Below, piece after piece: positions 1 through 7,884 of a stretch of 11,636 bases of DNA. The DNA is from an uncultured bacterium (GTDB lineage Bacteria > Vulcanimicrobiota > CADAWZ01): contig CASEKF010000006.1 of assembly GCA_949288455.1 (NCBI GenBank), forward strand, positions 1 through 11,636, given 5' to 3'. Within the stretch, counting starts at the first letter, position 1. Each line of letters opens with the position of its first letter. Made by a program: the position numbers and the translations under genes. The notes beneath the pieces were generated by a model, which made no database searches, was not told the DNA's origin, and saw only the letters and a list, made by a program, of their open reading frames with translations.

Positions 1-62
1 GCTATAACGACGAGTAATTCAATCATTGAAAAGCCCAGTCTGTCTTTTCTTTTTCCTGTCAT
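1..62 (-). CDS. Type IV-type prepilin (pseudopilin), N-terminus only
   Basis: Only the first 20 codons are in the window; the gene runs off the low-coordinate end. It starts with ATG at 62-60, preceded by a GGAGG ribosome binding site (68-72) with a 5-nt spacer. The translation has a short basic leader (MTGKRKDRLG) followed by FSMIELLVVI. This is the class III signal of type IV pilins and type II secretion pseudopilins: cleavage by prepilin peptidase is expected between Gly10 and Phe11, and the conserved Glu lies at +5 of the mature protein. The hydrophobic stretch that follows would be the pilin alpha-1 helix, which anchors the protein in the inner membrane before assembly. Whether the product is a major pilin, minor pilin or pseudopilin cannot be told. 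It has its own promoter and so is probably not part of the tyrS operon. Confidence 0.88.
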   Translation of the reverse strand, partial: MTGKRKDRLGFSMIELLVVI

Positions 63-94
63 TTAAACCTCCGTAATTTATTTTATCAATTAAA

Positions 95-123
95 ATTATA
101 GCAGAAAAAACGAAAGTAAACAA
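95..123 (-). promoter_or_regulatory. Sigma70-type promoter of the prepilin gene
   Basis: On the minus strand there is a perfect -10 TATAAT (100-95) with an extended -10 TG one base upstream (TGCTATAAT), 17 bp from a partial -35 TTGTTT (123-118). It sits 33 bp before the prepilin start codon and begins only 15 bp after the tyrS stop codon, so the prepilin gene can be transcribed independently of the upstream operon. The -35 matches consensus at only three positions; the extended -10 may compensate. Confidence 0.7.
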
Positions 124-138
124 AAATTTTAAGACAAA

Positions 139-1413
139 TTATTCAAATTTTACCAAGCAATAATTTTTTTTGCCGCTTCTTAAGACAAGACAAGTTTCGG
201 ACGCAAGATTTTCCCTGCAAATAATCTTATCCGGATCGTTTTCCCTGATATTATTTAAATACACTCCGCCTTGAGCTATCAATTTTCTAGCCGCGCTTTT
301 AGAAGGAGCCAAAGAAGCCGAAACGACCAAATCCAAGAGCTTAACGGCTCCAAGATTATCAAAACTCAGCGTCGTTCCCGGCACTTCCGAAAAAATTCCG
401 CCGATCATTTCGTCCGTGAAATTTTTAATTTCCTGTCCGTATAAAACTTTTGACGCTTCTTCGGCCTTGTCGGCGTCGTCTTTCCCATGAACTGCGGCCG
501 TCAGTTCCCAAGCCAATTTTTTTTGCGCTTCCCTCAATTCCGGATTCGAACTCAGGCTTTCCTCAAGACTGTCAATTTCTTCTTTATTCAAAAACGTAAA
601 AAGCTTTAAATATCTTATGACGTCTCTATCGTCGGTTCTCAGCCAAAATTGGTAGAAAGCGAAAGGAGAAGTTCGTTCTCTATCAAGCCATACGGCGCCG
701 GCTACCGTCTTGCCCAGCTTTAATCCGTCGGCCCCGGTTATCAAAGGATTAGTCAAACCGTAAACTTCTTTAGCTTTTAAACGACGTATAAGCTCTACTC
801 CGGCAGTAATGTTGCCCCACTGATCGTTTCCGCCCAATTCCAACGTACAATTATATTTCTCGTTTAAATACAAAAAATCGTACGCTTGAAGAAGCTGATA
901 ACTAAACTCCGTATAAGAGATTCCTTCTTCTCTCGCGAGCCTGTTTTTTACGCTTTCCTTAGCCATCATATCCCCTACTCTGAAAAAGCGGCCGACGTCT
1001 CTTAAAAATTCAAGAAATCCGAATTTGCCGAGCCAATCGTAATTATTTACAAGCTTCGCTCCGCTTTTAGAATCGTCAAAAACGAGAAATCCGGAGAGTT
1101 GTCTCTTTATCGACTCGGCGTTCTCTTTAACGGTATTAATGTCTAAAAGATTTCTCTCTTTAGATTTGCCGCTGGGATCTCCGATCATTCCCGTCGCTCC
1201 TCCTACGAGAACAAGAGGCTTATGCCCGGCTCTCTGAAAATGGGCTAAAAGCATAATAGCCAGAAAATTGCCTACATGAAGCGACGAAGCAGAAGGATCA
1301 AATCCGCAGTAACATACGATAGAGCCTTCGTCAAGCAGTTTTTTCAATTTATCCTTGTCAGTCGTTTGAGCTATTAGGCCTCTCCATTCCAATTCGTCTA
1401 TAATATTAGTCAT
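139..1413 (-). CDS. tyrS: Tyrosyl-tRNA synthetase
   Basis: Class I aminoacyl-tRNA synthetase that charges tRNA-Tyr with tyrosine in the cytoplasm. The product is 424 aa from the ATG at 1413-1411, the same length as the E. coli enzyme. The HIGH-type ATP motif appears as LHVG (residues 45-48) after the block YCGFDPSASSLHVG. The tyrosine-recognition region contains YQLLQAYDF and GGNDQWGN (about 172-201), and the KMSKS-type loop is KLGKT (232-236), as expected for bacterial TyrRS. An S4 RNA-binding domain fills the C-terminus (about 356-424). The frame can be opened 15 codons earlier at a TTG (1458), but the ATG at 1413 is preferred: it has an AGGGGT ribosome binding site at 1426-1421 with a 7-nt spacer and matches the family N-terminus. 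It follows mrdA by 57 bp with no visible terminator or T-box leader, so it is probably the last gene of the operon. Confidence 0.97.
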   Translation of the reverse strand: MTNIIDELEWRGLIAQTTDKDKLKKLLDEGSIVCYCGFDPSASSLHVGNFLAIMLLAHFQRAGHKPLVLVGGATGMIGDPSGKSKERNLLDINTVKENAESIKRQLSGFLVFDDSKSGAKLVNNYDWLGKFGFLEFLRDVGRFFRVGDMMAKESVKNRLAREEGISYTEFSYQLLQAYDFLYLNEKYNCTLELGGNDQWGNITAGVELIRRLKAKEVYGLTNPLITGADGLKLGKTVAGAVWLDRERTSPFAFYQFWLRTDDRDVIRYLKLFTFLNKEEIDSLEESLSSNPELREAQKKLAWELTAAVHGKDDADKAEEASKVLYGQEIKNFTDEMIGGIFSEVPGTTLSFDNLGAVKLLDLVVSASLAPSKSAARKLIAQGGVYLNNIRENDPDKIICRENLASETCLVLRSGKKNYCLVKFE

Positions 1414-1470
1414 AAAAAACACCCCTGCGCAATTTTTTTTATTTAAAGAATCTAACAAAGCCTCAAAAAT

Positions 1471-3252
1471 TTATTTGAACTTAGCGTCATAAATTTTTTT
1501 AGCTATTTTTGCGGAGAGTTCTCCTCCGTAACCGCCTGATTTTTCAAGCAAAACCGTCGCTACAATTTCCGGATCTCCGTAAGGCGCGAAAGACGTAAAC
1601 CAAGTATGGTTCAAGCCCTTTGGATTCTCGGGAGTAGGAAAATTCTCCGCCGTGCCGGTTTTTCCCGCGACTTCCGCATATTCGCAATCCGCCGCCCGTC
1701 CGGATCCATACGATACCGCTCCTCTCATTCCGCGTCTTACCGCCGCAAGAAATCTTTCGTCTATTGACAGTCTTCTCTCCAAATGAGGTTTTACCTTCTC
1801 GACCTCGTTTCCAAAAGCGGATTCGATCCTATCGACGATATAAGGTCTGTAAAGATATCCCCCGTTCGCCACGGCCATAGTAAATCTTGCTACTTGAAGA
1901 GGAGTTACTTCGACAAATCCCTGGCCTATGGATAAATTTACCGTATCTCCGGGATACCAAGGCTCTCCGTAAGTCTTTATCTTCCATTGTTCGGAAGGAA
2001 GATGACCCGAGTTTTCTCCGGGAAGATCTATTCCGGTTTTACTGCCGATGCCAAAATCTGCGATATATTTCAAAAATTTCTCAATTTTAAATCTTGAGGC
2101 GATTTCATAATATACGACGTCGCATGAATAAGCCAAGGCTTCTTCAAAAGAAATCCAACCATGGCCGGATGTCACGAAACAATTGAAAACATGCCCTTGA
2201 AGATCGTAAAAACCTTTGCAATAATAATGATCATGTTCGCCGGCAAGACCTTCCTGAAGAGCGGCGGAAGAAGTGATAATTTTAAAGGTAGACGCGCATG
2301 GATATGCTCCGTGAATAGGCCGATTTAAAAGAGGATTAGCTTTATTGTTTATCAAGTCGTCGTAATCTTTTTGCGAAATGCCTCTGGCAAACTTATTCGG
2401 ATCATAAACGGGATAGCTTGCCATGGCCAAAACGGCTCCGGTTTTCGCGTTTAAAACTACTGCGGCGCCTCCGGAACTCTCGCCGTTTTTTAATTCCAAT
2501 TCCTTGATCGTTTCTCTTAAAGCCTTCTCGGCGGCTAATTGCAAAGTAGAATCTATAGTTAAAAAAACGCTGTCTCCCGGGATCGGAAAATCTACCCCGA
2601 CCGCATCGATCAAGCGTCCGGCTGCGTTTACCCTAACGTTGGCCGATCCTTTTTTGCCTCTCAGTCTTTCGTCATACTCCTTCTCTACGCCGTCTTTGCC
2701 GTTAAAATCTCCGACCGAATAGTCGTTATCAGGATTGTTAACTTCTTCCTCGGAAACGGGACCGTCATAACCCAAGACATGACAAGCCGAAACGCCGAAA
2801 GGATAATCTCTCACAGGCTGAACTTCAAGCAAAAGCCCCGGACATTCCGCTTTTATTTCGGCAAGGCGACAAAAAGTCCCGTAATCAAGCATATCCTTGA
2901 TAATCACTGGATCTAAAGTATATTCGGACATCTTCTTTTTTATATAACCTATTTCCTTAACGCTCAAAGGAATTACAGTCGATATTTTATCTAAAGTATC
3001 GGAAATATTTTCGACTTCTATGCTGAGTAAGCTCGCTTTAAAATATATGGAATTCTTCACTAATATTTCGCCGTCGGAAGAAAAAACAAGGCCTCTCTCG
3101 GCAGGCATGGGGATATGTCTTATTGTATTATCGTCGGCAAGCTTAATAAATTCGTTTCTTTCATAAAACTGAAGATACCACAACCTGCATATAAGCAGCA
3201 TAAATCCCGCTATAATCATGAAGTAAAGAACAGATATTTTTTCCTTGTACAT
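1471..3252 (-). CDS. mrdA: Penicillin-binding protein 2 (elongasome transpeptidase)
   Basis: Class B penicillin-binding protein of 593 aa that cross-links peptidoglycan during lateral wall growth; it acts in the periplasm, anchored in the inner membrane. One membrane segment lies near residues 9-27, followed by the pedestal/dimerisation domain with RGLVFSSDGEIL (53-64) and the GKDGVEKEYDERLRG block (185-199). The transpeptidase domain has the nucleophile motif STFK (Ser321-Lys324), the second motif SCD (376-378; SxD is usual in the PBP2 branch) and KTGT (531-534). The residues before the nucleophile are PCA, where PPG is more usual. The start ATG lies 6 bp after the mreD stop and lacks an obvious Shine-Dalgarno sequence, suggesting translational coupling. 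It follows mreB-mreC-mreD, the classic arrangement, but the next gene is tyrS and not rodA. PBP2 is clear; assignment to the elongation branch and not the FtsI branch rests on the motifs and the mre context. Confidence 0.95.
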   Translation of the reverse strand: MYKEKISVLYFMIIAGFMLLICRLWYLQFYERNEFIKLADDNTIRHIPMPAERGLVFSSDGEILVKNSIYFKASLLSIEVENISDTLDKISTVIPLSVKEIGYIKKKMSEYTLDPVIIKDMLDYGTFCRLAEIKAECPGLLLEVQPVRDYPFGVSACHVLGYDGPVSEEEVNNPDNDYSVGDFNGKDGVEKEYDERLRGKKGSANVRVNAAGRLIDAVGVDFPIPGDSVFLTIDSTLQLAAEKALRETIKELELKNGESSGGAAVVLNAKTGAVLAMASYPVYDPNKFARGISQKDYDDLINNKANPLLNRPIHGAYPCASTFKIITSSAALQEGLAGEHDHYYCKGFYDLQGHVFNCFVTSGHGWISFEEALAYSCDVVYYEIASRFKIEKFLKYIADFGIGSKTGIDLPGENSGHLPSEQWKIKTYGEPWYPGDTVNLSIGQGFVEVTPLQVARFTMAVANGGYLYRPYIVDRIESAFGNEVEKVKPHLERRLSIDERFLAAVRRGMRGAVSYGSGRAADCEYAEVAGKTGTAENFPTPENPKGLNHTWFTSFAPYGDPEIVATVLLEKSGGYGGELSAKIAKKIYDAKFK

Positions 3253-3258
3253 ATGCGT

Positions 3259-3774
3259 TTACTTAAAACTTTGATAAGGATTCGTATTCATAGTAAACAG
3301 TCTCACCAGTCCGGAAACCGGCGCGGCAAATATCAAATTGACGAGTAACTGGCAAGGAAGAAGATTCAATATAAAATACGCTAAGTTTCCATAATCCGAG
3401 ACTAAAGAAAAAAGAGAAGCGGAAACGGCGGAAAATAAAGTCGCCGCGGCACATAACAAAAAAATAAAATAAGACGAAGAAGCGAATCTTTTATCTCTGA
3501 AAAAAAAACCGGCGGCGGAAGAACATACGTAAATAAAAATAAAATATGACGCGGATACGTCAGAGAACGCTCCTGCGCACAAACCTGCAAATAATCCGCA
3601 CAGAGCCGGATACAAAAAATTTCCTACCATGTAAAAACCGGAAAAAGAAGAAAATAAAAGCAAAAAATCAGGCTTCGCGCCCAAAAAATTCAGATCTTTC
3701 ATAAAATCGGCCTGAATGATCGACAAAATAATTATTATCAGGAAAAAAATAAAAATATAAGCCCTGCTCTTCAT
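3259..3774 (-). CDS. mreD: Rod shape-determining protein MreD
   Basis: Small integral membrane protein of 171 aa, the usual MreD length, linking MreC and MreB to the wall-synthesis machinery. It is almost wholly hydrophobic, with about five to six predicted membrane segments (roughly 5-22, 36-51, 54-70, 74-92, 100-125 and 131-158). The segment KPDFLL (34-39) followed by a Gly/Ala-rich helix GLFAGLCAGAFSD (60-72) is typical of the family. Its ATG overlaps the mreC stop codon as ATGA (4 bp), so the two are probably translationally coupled. Sequence conservation in MreD is low, so the call rests on topology, length, this motif and the position between mreC and mrdA. Confidence 0.9.
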   Translation of the reverse strand: MKSRAYIFIFFLIIIILSIIQADFMKDLNFLGAKPDFLLLFSSFSGFYMVGNFLYPALCGLFAGLCAGAFSDVSASYFIFIYVCSSAAGFFFRDKRFASSSYFIFLLCAAATLFSAVSASLFSLVSDYGNLAYFILNLLPCQLLVNLIFAAPVSGLVRLFTMNTNPYQSFK

Positions 3775-4562
3775 TTTCCTAAAGTCCTATCCAGGACAAG
3801 CACTCGCTTTACGGTAGCTATATCAGCGAAAGTTCTAACGGTAACTTCTCCCTTATAATTTTTCTCCGTAACTCCTATAACGAGACCTCCGGGATATATA
3901 TCGCCTAAACCGGAAGTAACCACGAGCTGCCCTACGTCTATAAGAGAAGCGTTATAGATATATCTCAAAGTCCCGGAAACTCCGCCTTCGCCTTCAAGCA
4001 AAGCAAAAGCTCCGGATTCGACTATGTAAACGGGCGTCATGCTTTTATTGTGGAGAATAGTCCTAACCGCGGCGGTACCGGGATAAGAGTCCGATATGAC
4101 TCCAACCAATCCCCTATCCGAGAGAACGGGCATATTTTTTTTAACGCCGTCGTTTTTACCTTTATTAATTTCAAAGCGTAAAAACCAAGAATTTATATCT
4201 CTGCCGCAGACCTCCGCGGCTATAGTCTCATATTTAAGACTTTCTTTTAAATTTAAAAGAGATTTCAAACGAATATTTTCATGTCTATATATCGTCAATT
4301 CGTCTATCTCAGCCTTAAGAGAACGATTTTCATCTCTAAGCTTCCTATTTTCGGACGCCGCGTTTAAAAGTCCCGAAATATTATTCCAAGACAACGCTAA
4401 AGCTCCTCCGGTTCTTCCGGCCGCTTGTTCGACCGGAGAAAGAGAAAGAGATCTAATCATGCGCAGAAATCCCGAACTAAATCCGGCGGCAGCAAGAATA
4501 AATATTATTACTACGGCGCAAACCGTATAAAAAAACGTTTTTTTATTAGAAAACTTAGCCAT
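3771..4562 (-). CDS. mreC: Rod shape-determining protein MreC
   Basis: Bitopic periplasmic scaffold of the elongasome, 263 aa. A short cytoplasmic tail is followed by one membrane helix (about 11-30), then a charged coiled coil (about 64-108, rich in Glu, Lys, Arg and Leu) that drives dimerisation. Two beta-rich domains follow (about 112-260). The block KNMPVLSDRGLVGVIS (142-157) and the GLGDIYPGGLVIGVT stretch (218-232) are characteristic of MreC. Family knowledge: MreC contacts PBP2 and helps activate it, in keeping with mrdA two genes downstream. It starts 12 bp after the mreB-like gene with no strong ribosome binding site and overlaps mreD by 4 bp. Confidence 0.96.
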   Translation of the reverse strand: MAKFSNKKTFFYTVCAVVIIFILAAAGFSSGFLRMIRSLSLSPVEQAAGRTGGALALSWNNISGLLNAASENRKLRDENRSLKAEIDELTIYRHENIRLKSLLNLKESLKYETIAAEVCGRDINSWFLRFEINKGKNDGVKKNMPVLSDRGLVGVISDSYPGTAAVRTILHNKSMTPVYIVESGAFALLEGEGGVSGTLRYIYNASLIDVGQLVVTSGLGDIYPGGLVIGVTEKNYKGEVTVRTFADIATVKRVLVLDRTLGK

Positions 4563-4574
4563 TATTAGAATTAT

Positions 4575-5633
4575 TTATTTAATATCGCTTATTCTATCCG
4601 GGGCGTTACTAAAAAAAAACTTCATCAAATGAGGAGAAGCCATTATTTTTTCCATTCCGCGAATTACCGAAAACGCAGGCTCGGGAGCGATTTTGCATTT
4701 TATGTTAAGGCGACCGGATATAACCCTGTCAAGGCCTCTTAAAAAGGCTATGCCTCCCGATATGGTTATACCTCTGTCTATAATATCGCTTATCAAGCCA
4801 TGAGGAGCGCTTTCAATACAACTTTTCACGGTTTTAATAATCATATTTACAGGCTCCGAAAGAGATTGAAAAACGTCCTTTCCGGTAACCTCAGCCGCAG
4901 AGGGGAGACCGGTTGAAATATCTCTGCCCTTCACTATCACGGATGACTGCTGATCAAGCTCTACGGCGCTGCCAAGCTGAATCTTCAATTTCTCGCATGT
5001 CAATTCTCCGACAAGCAGGTTATATTTTCTCATAAGCATGTCTGCGACGGCTTTATCCATATAACTTCCGGCAAACGGAGTAGTTTGCATTTCAACTATT
5101 CCGCCAAGCGAAATTAAAGCGACTCTGCATGAGGTGGTTCCAAGATCTACTATTATGCCTCCGTTAGCCTCCATCACGGGAATATCGGCTCCTATAGCGG
5201 AAGCTATTATCTGCTCTATCAAATATACGACTCTGGCTCCCGAAAGACGCAACGATTCCTGAACGGCTCTTCTGTCGACTTCGCTGCTATCCTCAGGAGC
5301 CGCCGCCATAATTCTCGGTTTTATCAAACTTGAATATTTAACATGCTTCATCAAATACTCGATCAATACGCATGCCATATCAAAGTTGCCGATAACTCCG
5401 CTTTTTACCGGACGTATAATTTTAACGTAAGGAGGAGTCCTTCCAAGCATTTTCTTCGCTTTATCGCCTATAGCTATAACAGCTTTTTTCTTATTGTCGT
5501 AAGCTACGAATGAAGATTCGGAAAATTTATTATCGGAAGAATCAGAAGAAATGCTGCTGTTCAAAGTTCCCAAATCGATGGCTATATCGCTGGAAAACCG
5601 CTTTATAAAAGGAATATTAACAATATTTTCCAT
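4575..5633 (-). CDS. mreB: MreB-like actin-fold protein with a degenerate nucleotide pocket
   Basis: Product of 352 aa in the normal mreB position, immediately before mreC. MreB forms ATP-binding filaments under the inner membrane that direct wall synthesis. Clear MreB features are IAIDLGT (17-23), IGDKAKKMLGRTP (55-67), PVKSGVIGNFD (75-85), LISLGGIV (173-180), MRKYNLLVGE (201-210), KGRDISTGLP (235-244) and DRGITISGG (286-294). Several conserved ATPase positions differ. The usual LIEEPMAAAIGA is LIEQIIASAIGA, so the second Glu, which by motif alignment matches the catalytic Glu (E140 in Caulobacter), is Gln141. The phosphate-2 loop DIGGGTTE is DLGTTSCR (163-170), aligned without gaps. The adenosine motif TGGGA reads SGGIA (292-296). 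Asp20 of the phosphate-1 loop is kept. The frame is intact, so this is not a simple pseudogene. It may be a weakly hydrolysing or non-hydrolysing paralogue; a second, canonical mreB elsewhere is possible. The start follows the maf stop by 1 bp with GGAAG upstream. Confidence 0.9.
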   Translation of the reverse strand: MENIVNIPFIKRFSSDIAIDLGTLNSSISSDSSDNKFSESSFVAYDNKKKAVIAIGDKAKKMLGRTPPYVKIIRPVKSGVIGNFDMACVLIEYLMKHVKYSSLIKPRIMAAAPEDSSEVDRRAVQESLRLSGARVVYLIEQIIASAIGADIPVMEANGGIIVDLGTTSCRVALISLGGIVEMQTTPFAGSYMDKAVADMLMRKYNLLVGELTCEKLKIQLGSAVELDQQSSVIVKGRDISTGLPSAAEVTGKDVFQSLSEPVNMIIKTVKSCIESAPHGLISDIIDRGITISGGIAFLRGLDRVISGRLNIKCKIAPEPAFSVIRGMEKIMASPHLMKFFFSNAPDRISDIK

Positions 5634-5634
5634 A

Positions 5635-6213
5635 TCAGTCTTCCGAAATATCCCTTATCATAGACATGCATTTAAATAACGGAAGACCGACGACGTTAAA
5701 AAAACATCCCTTTATTCCCGGAATAAAAAGAGAACCCAAGCCCTGAATAGCATATGCTCCGGCCTTATCCATAGGCTCTCCGGACTTTATATAAAAGTCT
5801 ATTTCCTCTGAAGACAGCTTTTTGAAAAACACTTCGGTAGACTCATGAGAAGTTATGGATCGACCGATTTTATTATTGATAACGGTCACTCCCGTTATAA
5901 CCTCATGCATCTTTCCCGAAAGAGCCAAAAGCATTTTTTTAGCGTCTTCGCCGTCTTTTGGTTTTCCCAAGATGACGTCGCCTAAAACAACGATAGTGTC
6001 TGCTCCAAGAACAATTGAATCTTTAGGCGAAATTTTAGCGACTTCGCCGGCTTTCATAAAAGAGTTCCTTTCGGCAAACTCCGTAGGATTATAACGGCAA
6101 GCCTCAATAGAAGCCTCGGCCGAAGCAGGAGGAACGGCCGTTGAAAAGTCAACGCCGATATGCGACAATAACTCTCTTCTCCTTGGCGAAGAAGAAGCCA
6201 ATATTATTTTCAT
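5635..6213 (-). CDS. maf: Maf-family nucleoside triphosphate pyrophosphatase
   Basis: Cytoplasmic Maf/YhdE protein of 192 aa, the usual length. The family hydrolyses dTTP, UTP and modified pyrimidine triphosphates to the monophosphate plus pyrophosphate (house-cleaning), and overexpression interferes with septation in some bacteria. The signature ASSSPRRRELL (6-16) binds the phosphates; GADTIVVL (70-77) contains the catalytic Asp72. GKPKDGEDA (83-91), SGKMHEVITGV (99-109), DKAGAYAIQG (149-158) and NVVGLPL (173-179) are all conserved. The GAYAIQG form is typical of the dTTP/UTP-specific YhdE branch and not the YceF branch. It overlaps uvrC by 4 bp (ATGA) and ends 1 bp before the mreB-like start; maf next to mreBCD is a common arrangement. 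Confidence 0.96.
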   Translation of the reverse strand: MKIILASSSPRRRELLSHIGVDFSTAVPPASAEASIEACRYNPTEFAERNSFMKAGEVAKISPKDSIVLGADTIVVLGDVILGKPKDGEDAKKMLLALSGKMHEVITGVTVINNKIGRSITSHESTEVFFKKLSSEEIDFYIKSGEPMDKAGAYAIQGLGSLFIPGIKGCFFNVVGLPLFKCMSMIRDISED

Positions 6214-7877
6214 AGTTCACTATTCCTGTCTTTACGTTTAAAAGCTTCGTTCCGCCTCAATTTTCGATGAAAAGATACGGCGAACCTGTGAGCTTCGTCC
6301 CGAGAAAGTCTAATCAGATTTAAAGCTCGGGAATCTTTACTCAAAACCAGCGGCTCAGCTGCGTCCGGAAAATATATTTCCTCATTTTTTTTAGCTAATC
6401 CTACGAAAGGAACGCCTTGTTTCGCGATAATGTCGGCGACCGCGCCGAGCTGCCCCTTTCCCCCGTCGATAACTATTAAATCGGGGAAGTTAGTCTTCCA
6501 TATGTCCGCTTTTTTATTTCTATCTATCGTAAAACGTCTTGAAAGAACTTCTCGCATCATGGCAAAATCGTCGGGAGTTTCTTTAAATCGTATCTTAAAT
6601 TTCCTGTAATTTTTTTTATCCGGAACTCCGCGAGTGAGAACGACCATAGATCCTACGGCGTTTTTACCTGATAAATTCGATATATCGTAAGTTTCTATCC
6701 TCAAAGGAATAGACGGGAGAGATAAATAAGCCTGAATTTCTTCAAGAACGGGCATTTTATCGTTTCGTTTTTCGGACGCTCTTACCGATTCCAAAGCGAC
6801 CTCAGCGTTATGCAAAGCCATTTCGATAATTTCTCTATTCCGTCCCCGCGGTTTTCCGGAAAGTTCGACTTTTCTTCCGGCCTTTTCAGACATCCACCGT
6901 TCCAAAAGTTCCGAGTCCTCAGGCATGCAAGGAACATATATTTCAGGAGGTATAAAAGAAGCGTATTCGTAATAATTCAAAATAAAAATTTTAAGACGTT
7001 CCGCGTCGCTCTCCTCAAATTTTGAGGCAAATAGCATATCTCCTTTATCTATTAAAACGCCGTTTCTAACGATCAAAACCTTAAAAAGAACCTCGCATCC
7101 GGAAACGAAGAAGCCCACGTAATCTCTGTTTATCTCTTTTTCAAAAACGACTTTCTGCTTTTCTTTCAGTTTTTCAATAGCTTTTATATCTTTCAATATA
7201 GCGGCGCATTTTTCAAAGTTAAACTTTTCCGACTCCTCGTTTATTCTCTTATACAAATCGTCTATAACGCCGTCTATCTTTCCATTAAGAAAATCGACGG
7301 CGTTTCTGACGTTAGAAGAATAGTCTTCCAAAGATATGAGTCCGGCGCATGGCCCCGAACATAATCCTATCTGATGATAAAGACAAGGGCGTTTCCTTTT
7401 GGGTTCCCGATCCTTGCATATCCTTATTTTAAAAAAACGGCGAATAGACAAAATCAAACGACGTAAGTTCTCGGCGTTCACATAAGGGCCAAAAAGTTTA
7501 TTTCTCTTATCGGTTCTGTTTCTCGAAGTTCTTATAGAAGGAAAAGGATATTCTGAGAAAAGTTCAATATAAGGATATCCGCCGCCGTCTTTCAGAAGAA
7601 TATTGTATTCCGGCCGGTATTTTTTTATAAGAGCGCATTCCAAAATAAGAGCTTCAAGCTCGGAAGACGTAGTTATAAGTTCAAAATCTCTAATTTTGGA
7701 AACTAACGCTTTAGTTTTTAAAGAATGGCCTCCGGACGAATAAAAATACGACTTTACGCGTCTCTTTAAATTTACCGCTTTTCCCACATATATTACGACG
7801 CCTTCGGCATCTTTCATCAAATAGACTCCGCTGGCGTCAGGAAGAACTCTCAGCTTATCTAAAATAAATTCTTCCAT
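6210..7877 (-). CDS. uvrC: UvrABC excision nuclease subunit C, lacking the C-terminal HhH domain
   Basis: Nucleotide excision repair nuclease that makes both incisions around a lesion after UvrB loading. Numbered from the ATG at 7877 (555 aa). The N-terminal GIY-YIG domain has GVYLM and IYVGKA with Tyr19, Tyr30 and Arg40, and the acidic block SSELEALILE (71-80). Four cysteines (154, 165, 173, 177) match the known iron-sulfur site. A UVR domain for UvrB binding lies at about 206-241. The RNase H-like domain keeps Asp398 (ETYDISN), Asp471 (VIDGGKGQ) and His530 (DEAHRFA), so both active sites look intact. The protein stops about 25 residues after that His, whereas typical UvrC (about 600 aa) continues with a tandem helix-hairpin-helix DNA-binding domain. 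The stop overlaps the maf start (ATGA), so no displaced remnant can follow. A TTG at 7883 is an alternative start, but the ATG puts Tyr19 and Cys154 where family numbering expects them. Confidence 0.95.
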   Translation of the reverse strand: MEEFILDKLRVLPDASGVYLMKDAEGVVIYVGKAVNLKRRVKSYFYSSGGHSLKTKALVSKIRDFELITTSSELEALILECALIKKYRPEYNILLKDGGGYPYIELFSEYPFPSIRTSRNRTDKRNKLFGPYVNAENLRRLILSIRRFFKIRICKDREPKRKRPCLYHQIGLCSGPCAGLISLEDYSSNVRNAVDFLNGKIDGVIDDLYKRINEESEKFNFEKCAAILKDIKAIEKLKEKQKVVFEKEINRDYVGFFVSGCEVLFKVLIVRNGVLIDKGDMLFASKFEESDAERLKIFILNYYEYASFIPPEIYVPCMPEDSELLERWMSEKAGRKVELSGKPRGRNREIIEMALHNAEVALESVRASEKRNDKMPVLEEIQAYLSLPSIPLRIETYDISNLSGKNAVGSMVVLTRGVPDKKNYRKFKIRFKETPDDFAMMREVLSRRFTIDRNKKADIWKTNFPDLIVIDGGKGQLGAVADIIAKQGVPFVGLAKKNEEIYFPDAAEPLVLSKDSRALNLIRLSRDEAHRFAVSFHRKLRRNEAFKRKDRNSEL

Positions 7878-7884
7878 GCTCAAT

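Noticed and set aside
100-138. Terminator after tyrS
   Set aside because: The AT-rich inverted matches (AAATT/AATTT) are too weak, have no GC stem and overlap the prepilin promoter.
1414-1458. Fifteen-codon N-terminal extension of tyrS starting at TTG 1458
   Set aside because: The ATG at 1413 has a good ribosome binding site inside this stretch and gives the normal family N-terminus; the extension is low-complexity and has no homologous feature.
7878-7883. TTG start for uvrC two codons upstream of the ATG
   Set aside because: It lies 1 bp after the preceding stop with no ribosome binding site; the ATG gives residue numbering that matches known UvrC active-site and cysteine positions. It cannot be fully excluded.
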